DNA of 64,000 nt from NCBI RefSeq assembly GCF_000519265.1, contig NZ_KI912608.1, positions 3,339,421 to 3,403,420 on the forward strand, given 5' to 3'. Numbering within the stretch: position 1 is the first letter of the stretch; each line of letters starts with the position of its first letter. Below are positions 1-8,729 of the stretch, one piece after another. Made by a program: the position numbers and the translations under genes. This stretch comes from Desulfonatronum lacustre DSM 10312 (GTDB taxonomy: Bacteria > Desulfobacterota > Desulfovibrionia > Desulfovibrionales > Desulfonatronaceae). The notes under the pieces are model-generated. The model searched no databases. It saw only the letters and a program-made list of their open reading frames with translations, and was not told the DNA's origin.

Positions 1-1
1 T

Positions 2-1096
2 GTGGATCGTTCCGTTTTGGATGCGCCCATGACCAGGCGGGTGTTGGGGCGGCTGGCTCATCTGCCCGTGGAGGTCCGCGACCATGATGAAGGGGCGGCA
101 GGTTCGCTTCGGATCGGGCGGCACGGGAGAGGCGCCGGGCACGACGCGGACGAAGCCGAGGCCGGACAGGGTGTGGTGTACCTGAAGCACTACAAAGGCC
201 GATTCCTGCGCTCCTGCCCGGGCACGCGGCACTACCATTGCTGCGGCTACCGGATCGTGCACATTGGCGAGAACTGCCCCTTGTCCTGCTCCTATTGCAT
301 TCTTCAGGCCTACTTTCAGGACCGGGTGCTGAAGGTCTGGGCCAATCAGGCGGATTTGTTCGCCGAGCTGGAGTCGGCCTTTAGGGAGCGAACCGGGCGG
401 CGTTGGCGACTGGGTACCGGGGAATTCACCGACTCTCTGACCCTGGAACCGCTGACCGGCTACAGCCGCGATCTGGTCGGGTTCCTGGGCGCATATCCGC
501 AAGCCTGTCTGGAGCTGAAATCCAAGGTCGTGGATCTGAGCTGGATGGACCGGGTGGCCAGGCCGGACCGGGTCCTTCCGGCCTGGTCCATGAACGCGCC
601 GGAGATTCAGGCCGACCAGGAGGGCGGCAGCGCGTCCCTGGAGGATCGCCTGCGCGCCGCCCGGACCTGCGCCCAGGCAGGCTTCCGCGTTTGCCTGCAC
701 TTCGACCCGGTGATCCCCTTTCCTGGTTGGGAGCGCGGCTACGCGCGAACCGTAGAGATGATCGCGGACCATCTCCGACCCGAAGACGTGGCCTACATCA
801 GCCTGGGATCGCTGCGCTTCATGCCGGAACTCAAGCAGCGCATCGAGCAAAACCACCCCCAGGCCCGCTACATCTACGCCGAATTCATAACCGGTCTGGA
901 CGGCAAGCAACGCCTGCTCCGCCCCCTGCGGGTCCGCCAACTGCGCCATGTGGCCGAGGCGCTGCGCCGCGCCGGATTCCAGGGCCTGTATCTATGCATG
1001 GAGTCCGACGAGGTCTGGAACGCGGTGTTTGGAACCGCGCCGAAGGAACTGGGCGGGCTGGGTCGGTATTTGATGCAACGGGCGTTCGGAGAGTGA
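2..1096 (+). CDS. Spore photoproduct lyase-like radical SAM protein (5' partial)
   Basis: The protein carries the radical-SAM cluster motif CPLSCSYC (CxxxCxxC, about residues 94-101), preceded by the SPL-type stretch CPGTRHYHCCGYR and followed by a TIM-barrel-like region ending in YLCMESDEVWN. This combination is characteristic of the spore photoproduct lyase family, which repairs the thymine photodimer SP with a 5'-deoxyadenosyl radical. The first visible residues (DRSVLDAPMTRRVLGRL) match the inside of the usual SPL N-terminus, so the true start lies upstream of the window and the GTG at position 2 is probably not the initiator. Homologues occur in non-sporulating deltaproteobacteria, where the substrate is not established. 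The family call is firm; the substrate is inferred. Confidence 0.85.
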   Translation: MDRSVLDAPMTRRVLGRLAHLPVEVRDHDEGAAGSLRIGRHGRGAGHDADEAEAGQGVVYLKHYKGRFLRSCPGTRHYHCCGYRIVHIGENCPLSCSYCILQAYFQDRVLKVWANQADLFAELESAFRERTGRRWRLGTGEFTDSLTLEPLTGYSRDLVGFLGAYPQACLELKSKVVDLSWMDRVARPDRVLPAWSMNAPEIQADQEGGSASLEDRLRAARTCAQAGFRVCLHFDPVIPFPGWERGYARTVEMIADHLRPEDVAYISLGSLRFMPELKQRIEQNHPQARYIYAEFITGLDGKQRLLRPLRVRQLRHVAEALRRAGFQGLYLCMESDEVWNAVFGTAPKELGGLGRYLMQRAFGE

Positions 1097-1147
1097 GAGA
1101 AACGCGACGAAAGCGCTCTTTTGATCCCCATGCCTCACGAATCACGA

Positions 1148-1193
1148 CGCCTCGAACAGCTCCCGTCGGCCCTCGCACATGCAACGCAACGTG
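1148..1193 (-). pseudogene. Fossil fragment of a second AAA-ATPase/PD-(D/E)XK gene
   Basis: On the minus strand this stretch reads TLRCMCEGRRELFEAS then stop. It closely resembles TLRCLFEGRRELFEGLW inside the intact neighbour (DNA near 2562-2607). The fragment starts directly after the TAA stop of the intact gene, so it looks like what remains of a tandem or recombined second copy. No other part of a second copy is visible. Confidence 0.6.
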
Positions 1194-2774
1194 TTATCCA
1201 GAACCGTCATTTTCCGCTTTCCATTCGCTCACATTGCGCTTCCGCGTGTCAAAGTTGATCCCCAGCAGGATGATCTGTTTACCCAGGCCTCGATAAGCCT
1301 GGGCGTACCCCTTGTCCTTGATCTGGGCCAGGGCCGCGTCCGCGCTCTGGTTGCACTTGAATTCGATGATGTAGATCCGCCGCCCCACATGCACCACCAG
1401 GTCGATCCGTCCGTCGCAGGTCAGCACCTCGCTGCGGGCGTCCACGCCTGAGGCGCTGACCATCAGGTAGAACACGGTGTGGAAATAGGCCTCGTCACGT
1501 TTGGTTTCAAGGGTGTAGGCGATGTCCTTGAAGATGGCCGTGACCGTGTCCATGAAGGCGGTCAGATTGTCGGCAAGCAGGTGCTCCGCCAGCAGCACGA
1601 ACCTGGACTGGTCGCGGAGGTTCTGGGCGTAGGCGTGGAGCAGTTTCTCTAAAAAAGCGGTTTTCACTTCCTGATTGGGGTAGTCAAAGGTATACAACCG
1701 ACCGGAAACATCCTTGATGGTCACGTACCCTGTCTGGAACATCAGGGCTTCGGGTTGCAGGCGCTCCAGTTCATAACTGCTGAACATGGCCTCCGTGGCT
1801 TGCATGTTCTCGATCTCCGGCAGATACCAGTTCTTTTCCCGAAGCAGGTTGATCAGGAATGTGGGTGTTCCGGTCTCGAACCAATAGTTGCGGAAATTCT
1901 GTTCCTGGAGAGAACTCAAGACGGAAAAGGGGTTGTAGACCCGGACATCCTTTTCGGAAAAGCGGTATCCATTGTACATCAACCGCAGCTTGTCCAACAC
2001 CTCTTGGGCCGTCTGGTCAGTCTCCCGGGCGAAATGGGTCACGTACTCCACGAAGCGGGTTTCCAGTTCCTCCTGGGTGTAACCAAGCATCTCCGAGTAA
2101 TGGCGGCTCATGGTCAGGTCCGTGAGGTTGTTCAATTCCGAAAAGATGGACACCCGGCTGAACTTGGACACCCCGGTGATGAACACGAAACGCAGAACGT
2201 CGGCCACGTTGTTTTCCTTGATCACCCCGAAAAACTGTTTCAGTTTGTCACGGTTGCCCTTGGCAATGTCCAGTTCCACCTCGCCCCTGCCCAGGTGATC
2301 AATGAGCGGCTTGTCGTATTCATCGACAAGGATCGCGACTTTTTGGCCGGTCTTTTGATGCAGGGCGATGATCAACTCCATGAACTGCCCTTTGAGCATC
2401 GTTGTCTGAATCGATATCTCGTTGGCCCCCGCGACCAGGCCGATGTGCTCTTGCAGGCTGGCCATCAATATTTCCGGCGTCTCGTGGCTGATCCCGTTGA
2501 AATCCAGCAGGATCACCGGATGCTCGCGCCACTCCCACTCCCCGTGTTCCGCGATCCACAAGCCCTCGAACAACTCCCGTCGGCCCTCGAACAGACAGCG
2601 CAACGTGGACACGGTCAGGGACTTGCCGAAACGCCGGGGCCGGGACAGGAAGTAGTATTCGCCCCGGCTGGCCATCTGGTGGATCCATCGGGTCTTGTCC
2701 ACGTACAGATCCTTGTTTTCGCGGATGCTTTCAAAGGAAGATTTGCCGACGGGCAGATTGGGCAGTCTGGACAT
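1194..2774 (-). CDS. AAA-ATPase-like / PD-(D/E)XK nuclease-family protein
   Basis: A 526-residue protein with the architecture of the AAA-ATPase_like plus PD-(D/E)XK (DUF1703) family. The N-terminus has the signature LSRPRRFGKSLTVSTL, a P-loop variant, near residues 44-60, and a Walker-B-like VAILVDEYDKPLIDH near residue 165. The C-terminus has a nuclease-like core RIDLVVHVGRRIYIIEFKCN with the E-x-K pair. Start: ATG at 2774 with AGGAG seven bases upstream; the longer frame to 2870 lacks a ribosome site. These proteins are often multicopy and patchily distributed; proposed roles are mobile-element or defence related, but none is proven. A fragment of a second copy abuts the stop codon. Confidence 0.85.
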   Translation of the reverse strand: MSRLPNLPVGKSSFESIRENKDLYVDKTRWIHQMASRGEYYFLSRPRRFGKSLTVSTLRCLFEGRRELFEGLWIAEHGEWEWREHPVILLDFNGISHETPEILMASLQEHIGLVAGANEISIQTTMLKGQFMELIIALHQKTGQKVAILVDEYDKPLIDHLGRGEVELDIAKGNRDKLKQFFGVIKENNVADVLRFVFITGVSKFSRVSIFSELNNLTDLTMSRHYSEMLGYTQEELETRFVEYVTHFARETDQTAQEVLDKLRLMYNGYRFSEKDVRVYNPFSVLSSLQEQNFRNYWFETGTPTFLINLLREKNWYLPEIENMQATEAMFSSYELERLQPEALMFQTGYVTIKDVSGRLYTFDYPNQEVKTAFLEKLLHAYAQNLRDQSRFVLLAEHLLADNLTAFMDTVTAIFKDIAYTLETKRDEAYFHTVFYLMVSASGVDARSEVLTCDGRIDLVVHVGRRIYIIEFKCNQSADAALAQIKDKGYAQAYRGLGKQIILLGINFDTRKRNVSEWKAENDGSG

Positions 2775-2964
2775 GAAGGGCTCCTGTGACGTTTCGGGGC
2801 ACCACGATGGACAGTTCGTTTTTCGAATGGGCCGTGAAGAGGACGATACCATCGTTTTCGAGTCAATCATTGATCTCCGTGCGTGAACATGCCAGATTTG
2901 AGCGTCATTGTGAACGTCGGCATTCCGGTCGAAAATGGCTGATCACGCCAGGAGGGAGGTGTCC

Positions 2965-5289
2965 ATGGAACCGGAACAGACCATCGAATCCTTGCGCGCG
3001 GAGTTGGAGGCGGCGCGGGCGCGGATCGTGGAGTTGGAGGAGAAAATTGGAGGGTGCGCGACCGGTGGGAAATGCCGAGCGTTGCTCCTTGAGAGTCCCG
3101 CGCTGGCCTACCAATCCCTGGACGAGGACGGCAGGGTTGTGGATGTGAATGCGGCTTGGCTCAATTTGTTGGGGCATGAGCGCCGGGATGTCCTCGGGCG
3201 GTTGTTCAGCGATTTTCTGGCCGAGGAACACCGAGCCGTGTTTCAGGAGAATTTTGTCCGGCTCAAGGCTTCCGGCGCAACGCGCAACATCGAATACGAC
3301 CTGGTCCACAAGGACGGATCGTTGCGGCACGTTTTTCTGGACGGCTGCATTTCCAGCGATGAACGGCAGCGATTCCAATGCACGCACTGCCTCCTGCGGG
3401 ACATCACCGGCCAGAAAAGGATCGAAAGCGAATTGCTGTCCGTGGATCAGCAGCGTCGGATTATTCTGGACTCGGTTCCGGCTCTCATCTGGGCCAAAGA
3501 TATGAAGGGGCGCATTCTGATGGCCAACAAGGCCCTCCTGGCGGCCATCGGGCTGGAGGAAGACGAGGTTGTCGGCAGGACAACCCACGACATATTCCCC
3601 CGTGAAATCGCGGATGCGCATGTCCTTGTGGACCGGCGGATCCTGGCCAGCGGAAAGCCTGATCTGGGTGTGGAGGAGCCATTCGTCACCAGTACCGGTG
3701 AAATGGGCTGGTGCATTTCAGACAAAATGCCTCTGCGCGACCTTCAGGGAAAAATCGTTGGAACTCTGGGCTTTTCCAGGGATATTACGAATCTGAAAAT
3801 CTCTCAGCAAGCGCACATCAAAAGCGAGACGATCCGCAGCGGCCTGTTCGAGAACATGTCCAGCGGCGCGGTTATCTATTCTGTGTGGGGCGACGGGACC
3901 AGGGCCGCGGACTACGTCATCATCGACTACAATGCCGCCGGGCTGCGAATGGAGAACAAACCCAAGGAAAAGGTGATCGGTAAATCCCTCGAAGAGCTGT
4001 ATCCGGGCATAGACGCCTCCCCCCTGGTGGGTAGGTTGCACCATGTCTGGAGCACGGGGGAGACCGCTTTTGTCCCCGCCTTCCTGTACCGGCGTGAACA
4101 GGAACCCAGCGGCTTCTGGTACGAAATCCGGATTTTCAGGCTGCCTTCCGGTGAAATCGTGGCCATCTACGACAACGTGACCGCCAGGGTCGAGGCGGAG
4201 CAGGCCTTACGGGAACGGGAAAAGCTGCTGCGCATGGTCGTGGAGAATGTCCGGGACGGCATCAACGTGTTGGACCTGAAAACCCGACGGTATATCCTGA
4301 TGAGTCCCTCCCAGATAGCGCTAACCGGATACACCAGCGAGGAATTCCTAAATATTTCCGCTAATGAAGGCTATGCGAGGGTGCACCCCGAGGACCGGTA
4401 TATTGCGATCAACCTGCATCGGCTGATTGCCGCCGGCGAGAACGACCTTGGCCTTGTGGAGTACCGCTGGAAGGTCAAGAGCGGGGAATACCGGTGGTTC
4501 AACGACAGCCGCAGGCTGATTCGGGACGAGCACGGCCGCCCCGTGGCCCTGGTCGGAGTCAGCCGGGACATTACCGATCGCAAGCAGATGGAGCTGGAAC
4601 TGGAACGGACACGGCAGGAGTTGCGGAAGCTCTCCGAGCAGTTGATCCTGGCCCAGGAGGAGGAACGCAAACGGATCAGCCAGGAACTGCACGACGGCGT
4701 CCTGACCGACATCCTGGCCTTGAAGGTAAACCTGGAGACTGCCCGGATCGCCCTGAAGCGCCGGGGCGACGTCCCTGACGTGCCCGGGCTCAATGCCGCG
4801 GTACATTCCCTAGCCGCAATCGCGGAGGAGGTCCGACGGATCGTGCAGGGCATGCGGCCCATGGCCCTGGATGAACTGGGGCTGAAGGATGCCCTGGAGG
4901 GACTGACCAGCTTTTTTCAGAAGCGTCTGCCTGATGTGGGTGTGGAGTTCCGGTTTGAAAAATGGGCAACTCTGACTGTGCCTGAGGCCCAGTCCGTGGT
5001 CGCCTTTCGATTGATCCAGCAAGCCCTGGACAATATCGCTTCCCATGCCCAGGGGGCGCGGAGGGTCGGCGTTATAGTCCTGGCTGACGCCGATGGACTG
5101 AGGGTTGAGGTGTCCGATGACGGGTGTGGGTTTGACGTGGGCCGACTCCGGTTCTCGCCGGACCATGACGGGGGGCTCGGACTGCGGGGAATGCGCAAGC
5201 GGGTGGAAATGGTCGGCGGGAAACTGGGCATCGAGTCCGCGGCCGGGCAGGGCACGACAATCAGGGCATGGCTGCCGCTGTCGGATTAA
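2965..5289 (+). CDS. Multi-PAS sensor histidine kinase (NarL/HisKA_3 type)
   Basis: A 774-residue cytoplasmic kinase. A short coiled coil (about residues 5-30) is followed by four PAS-like domains near 38-160, 165-290, 300-415 and 425-560, then a HisKA_3 dimerisation helix with phospho-acceptor ELHDG (His near 575), and an HATPase_c domain with DDGCGFD and GGLGLRGMRKR. No membrane segment is visible, so the signal is probably intracellular (redox, gas or small ligand). Start chosen at ATG 2965 because GGAGGGAGG lies just upstream. The convergent LuxR-type regulator that ends 30 bp away is the likely partner, as HisKA_3 kinases usually pair with NarL-type regulators. Confidence 0.9.
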   Translation: MEPEQTIESLRAELEAARARIVELEEKIGGCATGGKCRALLLESPALAYQSLDEDGRVVDVNAAWLNLLGHERRDVLGRLFSDFLAEEHRAVFQENFVRLKASGATRNIEYDLVHKDGSLRHVFLDGCISSDERQRFQCTHCLLRDITGQKRIESELLSVDQQRRIILDSVPALIWAKDMKGRILMANKALLAAIGLEEDEVVGRTTHDIFPREIADAHVLVDRRILASGKPDLGVEEPFVTSTGEMGWCISDKMPLRDLQGKIVGTLGFSRDITNLKISQQAHIKSETIRSGLFENMSSGAVIYSVWGDGTRAADYVIIDYNAAGLRMENKPKEKVIGKSLEELYPGIDASPLVGRLHHVWSTGETAFVPAFLYRREQEPSGFWYEIRIFRLPSGEIVAIYDNVTARVEAEQALREREKLLRMVVENVRDGINVLDLKTRRYILMSPSQIALTGYTSEEFLNISANEGYARVHPEDRYIAINLHRLIAAGENDLGLVEYRWKVKSGEYRWFNDSRRLIRDEHGRPVALVGVSRDITDRKQMELELERTRQELRKLSEQLILAQEEERKRISQELHDGVLTDILALKVNLETARIALKRRGDVPDVPGLNAAVHSLAAIAEEVRRIVQGMRPMALDELGLKDALEGLTSFFQKRLPDVGVEFRFEKWATLTVPEAQSVVAFRLIQQALDNIASHAQGARRVGVIVLADADGLRVEVSDDGCGFDVGRLRFSPDHDGGLGLRGMRKRVEMVGGKLGIESAAGQGTTIRAWLPLSD

Positions 5290-5318
5290 GGGACAAAATT
5301 GGAAGCGAGATCAACCTC

Positions 5319-6026
5319 CTAAAGCACCAACTCCGAAGCCATCTCCGCCTTGATCACCTGCAACATGGCCCGCATTTTGGCCCGATCATCCGCGCCGAGC
5401 TTTCTCATGGCGTTGTGGCGATGCTTTTCCACGGTTTTGATGTGTAGGTCCATTTTTTTGGCGATTTCCGAATTCTTCAACCCATTGACGGCAAACCCAA
5501 GCACCTCCTGCTCCCGATCCGACAGTGCATCTCGCCATGAAGGGACGCTCCGCACCGACGAGTTGCTCAGAATCATGCGTTTGACCAGCACGTGGAGCAT
5601 GGACGTGCTGAGGTAAAACTTGCCGTCCAGCACGTTGCGCAAGGCAAAAAGCATTTCCTCGGCCGGGTCCGCCTTGACCACATAGCCATTGGCCCCGAAA
5701 CGAATAGCCTTGAGCACGTATTCCTCCACGCGATGCACGGTCAGGACCATGATCCTGGCCTGCTCGTCCTTCCTCAGAAGTTTCTGGATCAAAACAAAGC
5801 CATTCACTTCCTGCAAGGACAGGTCCACAATCACCGCACCGAACTTCCGGCGCTGATAGACGTCCAGGGCATCCTGGACCCCGCGGGTCTGGACCACGGA
5901 AAAGCCGTCCTGCTCCAAAAGCCCCGTCATTCCTATCCGAAAAACGTCGTGGTCGTCGACAATGAGGATGGGCTTGGTGGGCGTGTTCACTGACTGGAAT
6001 TGTCCGTCCGAAAAGAGAGGTTCCAT
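5319..6026 (-). CDS. NarL/FixJ-family response regulator
   Basis: A 235-residue protein with an N-terminal receiver (LIVDDHD acidic pocket, phospho-acceptor Asp 68 in VIVDLS, Thr in MVLTVHR, Lys in VVKADP) and a C-terminal LuxR helix-turn-helix (LSDREQEVL ... NSEIAKKMDLHIKTVEKHRHNAMRKL split over residues 168-215). It should bind DNA as a dimer after phosphorylation. It is convergent with the NarL-type kinase at 2965-5289, its likely partner, and divergent from the NIT-domain kinase downstream; it might control either. The ribosome site before ATG 6026 is weak (AGAAG). Confidence 0.9.
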   Translation of the reverse strand: MEPLFSDGQFQSVNTPTKPILIVDDHDVFRIGMTGLLEQDGFSVVQTRGVQDALDVYQRRKFGAVIVDLSLQEVNGFVLIQKLLRKDEQARIMVLTVHRVEEYVLKAIRFGANGYVVKADPAEEMLFALRNVLDGKFYLSTSMLHVLVKRMILSNSSVRSVPSWRDALSDREQEVLGFAVNGLKNSEIAKKMDLHIKTVEKHRHNAMRKLGADDRAKMRAMLQVIKAEMASELVL

Positions 6027-6371
6027 TTGGTACTTCTAACCCAAATACTTGCACCTCGTAAATCTTATCTTCATCATCACAAAAACCCTACACAGGTGAA
6101 AAACAAGGTGCCGTGAAGTCAATGTTTTCAGGGTCGATCCGCACTGCAAACCCTACCACAACCCCTATTGCGATTCTGATTTTGCGGGTTTTTCCGTCTC
6201 TTTTTGCGACGGCCAAGGGTTGAAATATGCCGCTCATGTGGGAATACCATAGATATAGAGGTGCCGCGTGTTCGTCGTCTTTCCGGTGTCCGGATGGACC
6301 GACGATGCCCGGGACAACACTCCTTGCCGATACGATCTGGAATGAATCGACAAAGCAACGGCTCGGATATC
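6027..6371. other. Divergent intergenic region between response regulator and NIT kinase
   Basis: About 345 bp of lower GC than the flanking genes, holding the regulatory region for both divergent genes. A T-rich stretch follows TTTTGCGGGTTTTT near 6178-6200. I found no convincing sigma-70 hexamer pair, hairpin terminator or RNA gene. The open frame that continues upstream of the kinase start (from 6204) shows no family similarity and is probably not translated, although ATG 6342 in the same frame remains a possible start. Confidence 0.4.
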
Positions 6372-8678
6372 ATGCGCAATATTACCATTCGACACAAGCT
6401 GTTGATCCTGATCACCCTGCTGACCATTGTGCTGGTGTATTTCGGGACCAGGGAACTGCAAACAAAGACGGCCCTGAACCGGGAAGTGGCCACGTTGCGG
6501 GTCTTGATCGAGCTGCAATCCCTGGCCGGGCTGGTGATTCACGAGTTGCAGCGTGAGCGAGGCATGAGTTCCGGGTATTTGGGGGCCAGGGGAGTGCTGT
6601 TCACCGAGCAATTGGCGCTTCAACACGCAAGAACGGACAGACAGCGGGCCCAACTGGCTCACTGGTTCATGGAGGTCTATCCAGGAGCGATTCCGTCTGA
6701 AATTGACGAGCACCTGGAACAGATTCGAGAGAAGATCATTGGGTTGGAGGATATTCGAGCCAAAGTTTTGGCATTGGAAACGAATGTTGACACCGTTGTC
6801 CAGTACTACTCCCAGTTGATCGAGATCCTCATCCAGGCTTCCTATTCCTTCAACGGATTCAGTTCCGACGCCCGATTGGCCTTGCTGGGGCGAGCCTACT
6901 CGGTGTTTCTGAGCACCAAAGAGCTGGCCGGTCTGGAGCGGGCTTTGGGATCCAACGCCCTGGCCGAAGGGCGATTTCTTCCAGGCAGGAAGACGCATTT
7001 CACCACGTTGATCGAACAGCAGAAATACGGCTTTGCGCTTTTTCTGAGCATGGTTCCGGAGGACGCCCGCCGGCTGTACCTGGAAACGGAACAGTCTCCC
7101 GCCGCCCTGGCTGTAGACGCCCTGCGGGCGCAACTGCTCAACCCTTCGGTGCATGGCATGGGGTTTTCACCGCTGCGCTGGTTCGACATCATCACCGACA
7201 AAATTGACCACTTGCAACGGGTGGAACTGGAGCTGTCCGTCAAAATGGACGAACGGGTCTGCAAGCTCCAAGAAGAAACCCAGGCAGCGCTGAAACAGTT
7301 ATGGACCCTGTTGGCCGCGGCTTTGTTCGCCTACCTGTTGCTGACCCTGACCATCTTCCGGAGCATAGTCCGTCCGCTCTCCCTCCTGGTCGACTATGCC
7401 CGTGATATTTCCGCCGGTCGACTGGATCGAAAGCTCAATCTCCAAGGCCAGGACGAGATCGGTCAATTGGGGGAGGCCATGCAGCAACTGGTCGCGGATC
7501 TGCAAACGAACATCCAGAAGGCTGAAAGCCGCGGGCAAGAGGCGCACAGGCTTTCCGAAGCCCGCCTGGAAGCCGCCCGGCAGCTTGAAACAGCCCTGGC
7601 CCTGGCCGAAGACGCACGGGACAACCTTTCGGCCATCCTCGCTTCGGTCAACGACGGCATCGTGGTCACGGACAGGGAAAACCGGATTCTGTTGATGAAC
7701 AGGGCTGCGGAAGAGGTTCTGGGCGTCGAATACGAAAAAGTCAGGAATCAGCCCATCCATTACGCCATCCAGGACGGAACCCTGCGCGACAGCTTCAAGA
7801 ACTGCCTGGTCAAGGCTCAAAGGCTGGCCTCCTATACGTTCGACTTTTCGTGCGCCCAATCTGAACACTCGACCTGCGAACAAGTTTTCCAGGCTCGGAC
7901 CTCCGTAAACCACGACACCCAGGGCAATCAGACCGGAATCGTGACCATTATCCAGGACGTGACCAGAGAACGAGCCTTGGATCAGATAAAGAACGACTTC
8001 ATCTCAACCGCGGCCCACGAGCTGCGGACCCCGCTGACCTCCATTCAAGGTTTTTCGGAAATTCTGCTTGCCCGCAAGCACTTGTCCGAGGCGGAGCGTA
8101 AGGAGTTTCTCATCTATATCAACGACCAGGCCGTATTACTGGGCCGATTGATCAGCGACCTGATGGACATTTCCCGCATCGAGTCCGGTCTGAGTTTTTC
8201 CCTGAACAAGAAGGAACAAGACCTTCGTCAGCTTTTGCGGCAAAAGCTGAAGGCATTTCGCGCCGGCCTGTCCAGACATGAACTTTCCGCCGCTATTCCG
8301 GATGAACCCTGCATCACGTCGGTGGATGGGGACAAATTTCTTCAAGTATTGGAAAATATTCTGAGCAATGCCTCAAAATACTCTCCGGATGGCGGAACCA
8401 TCCACGTTGCCATGCAGTGCTCGGAAACCGAAGTGGCCATCACCGTCACGGACCAGGGTCTAGGCATGACTCCGGAACAAGTCTCCCGAATTTTCGAAAA
8501 ATTCTATCGGGCCGACACTTCGGATTCCGGCATTCCCGGGACCGGCTTGGGCATGGGCATTGCCAAGCACATCATGGACGCCCATGACGGTGAAATCCAT
8601 ATCCAAAGCGAAATCGGACAGGGCACCACGGTGCGGCTGACTCTGCCCCGCCCGAAGCAGCGCAAGAAAGGCTCGTGA
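6372..8678 (+). CDS. Membrane NIT-domain sensor histidine kinase
   Basis: A roughly 768-residue membrane kinase. An N-terminal transmembrane segment (LLILITLLTIVLVYFG) precedes a large periplasmic all-helical domain with the NIT signature (ELQRERGMSSGYLGARG), the nitrate/nitrite-sensing domain family. A second membrane helix (LWTLLAAALFAYLLLTLTIF) leads to HAMP, one PAS domain, HisKA (STAAHELRTPLTS) and HATPase_c (ILSNASKYS, DQGLGM, GTGLGMGIAK). The ligand is not certain: many NIT proteins lack demonstrated nitrate binding. The start is ambiguous between ATG 6372 and ATG 6342, neither with a good ribosome site. It is the first gene of an eight-gene signalling run and a likely membrane input for it. 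Confidence 0.88.
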   Translation: MRNITIRHKLLILITLLTIVLVYFGTRELQTKTALNREVATLRVLIELQSLAGLVIHELQRERGMSSGYLGARGVLFTEQLALQHARTDRQRAQLAHWFMEVYPGAIPSEIDEHLEQIREKIIGLEDIRAKVLALETNVDTVVQYYSQLIEILIQASYSFNGFSSDARLALLGRAYSVFLSTKELAGLERALGSNALAEGRFLPGRKTHFTTLIEQQKYGFALFLSMVPEDARRLYLETEQSPAALAVDALRAQLLNPSVHGMGFSPLRWFDIITDKIDHLQRVELELSVKMDERVCKLQEETQAALKQLWTLLAAALFAYLLLTLTIFRSIVRPLSLLVDYARDISAGRLDRKLNLQGQDEIGQLGEAMQQLVADLQTNIQKAESRGQEAHRLSEARLEAARQLETALALAEDARDNLSAILASVNDGIVVTDRENRILLMNRAAEEVLGVEYEKVRNQPIHYAIQDGTLRDSFKNCLVKAQRLASYTFDFSCAQSEHSTCEQVFQARTSVNHDTQGNQTGIVTIIQDVTRERALDQIKNDFISTAAHELRTPLTSIQGFSEILLARKHLSEAERKEFLIYINDQAVLLGRLISDLMDISRIESGLSFSLNKKEQDLRQLLRQKLKAFRAGLSRHELSAAIPDEPCITSVDGDKFLQVLENILSNASKYSPDGGTIHVAMQCSETEVAITVTDQGLGMTPEQVSRIFEKFYRADTSDSGIPGTGLGMGIAKHIMDAHDGEIHIQSEIGQGTTVRLTLPRPKQRKKGS

Positions 8679-8729
8679 ACTGTGACGCGCTTGTCGTGTT
8701 CACCAGGAAGGATAGGCAAGGAGATGGAA

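Noticed and set aside
6372-8678. Nitrate as a certain ligand of the NIT kinase
   Set aside because: The domain match is clear, but many NIT proteins have no proven nitrate response and no nitrate genes are nearby.
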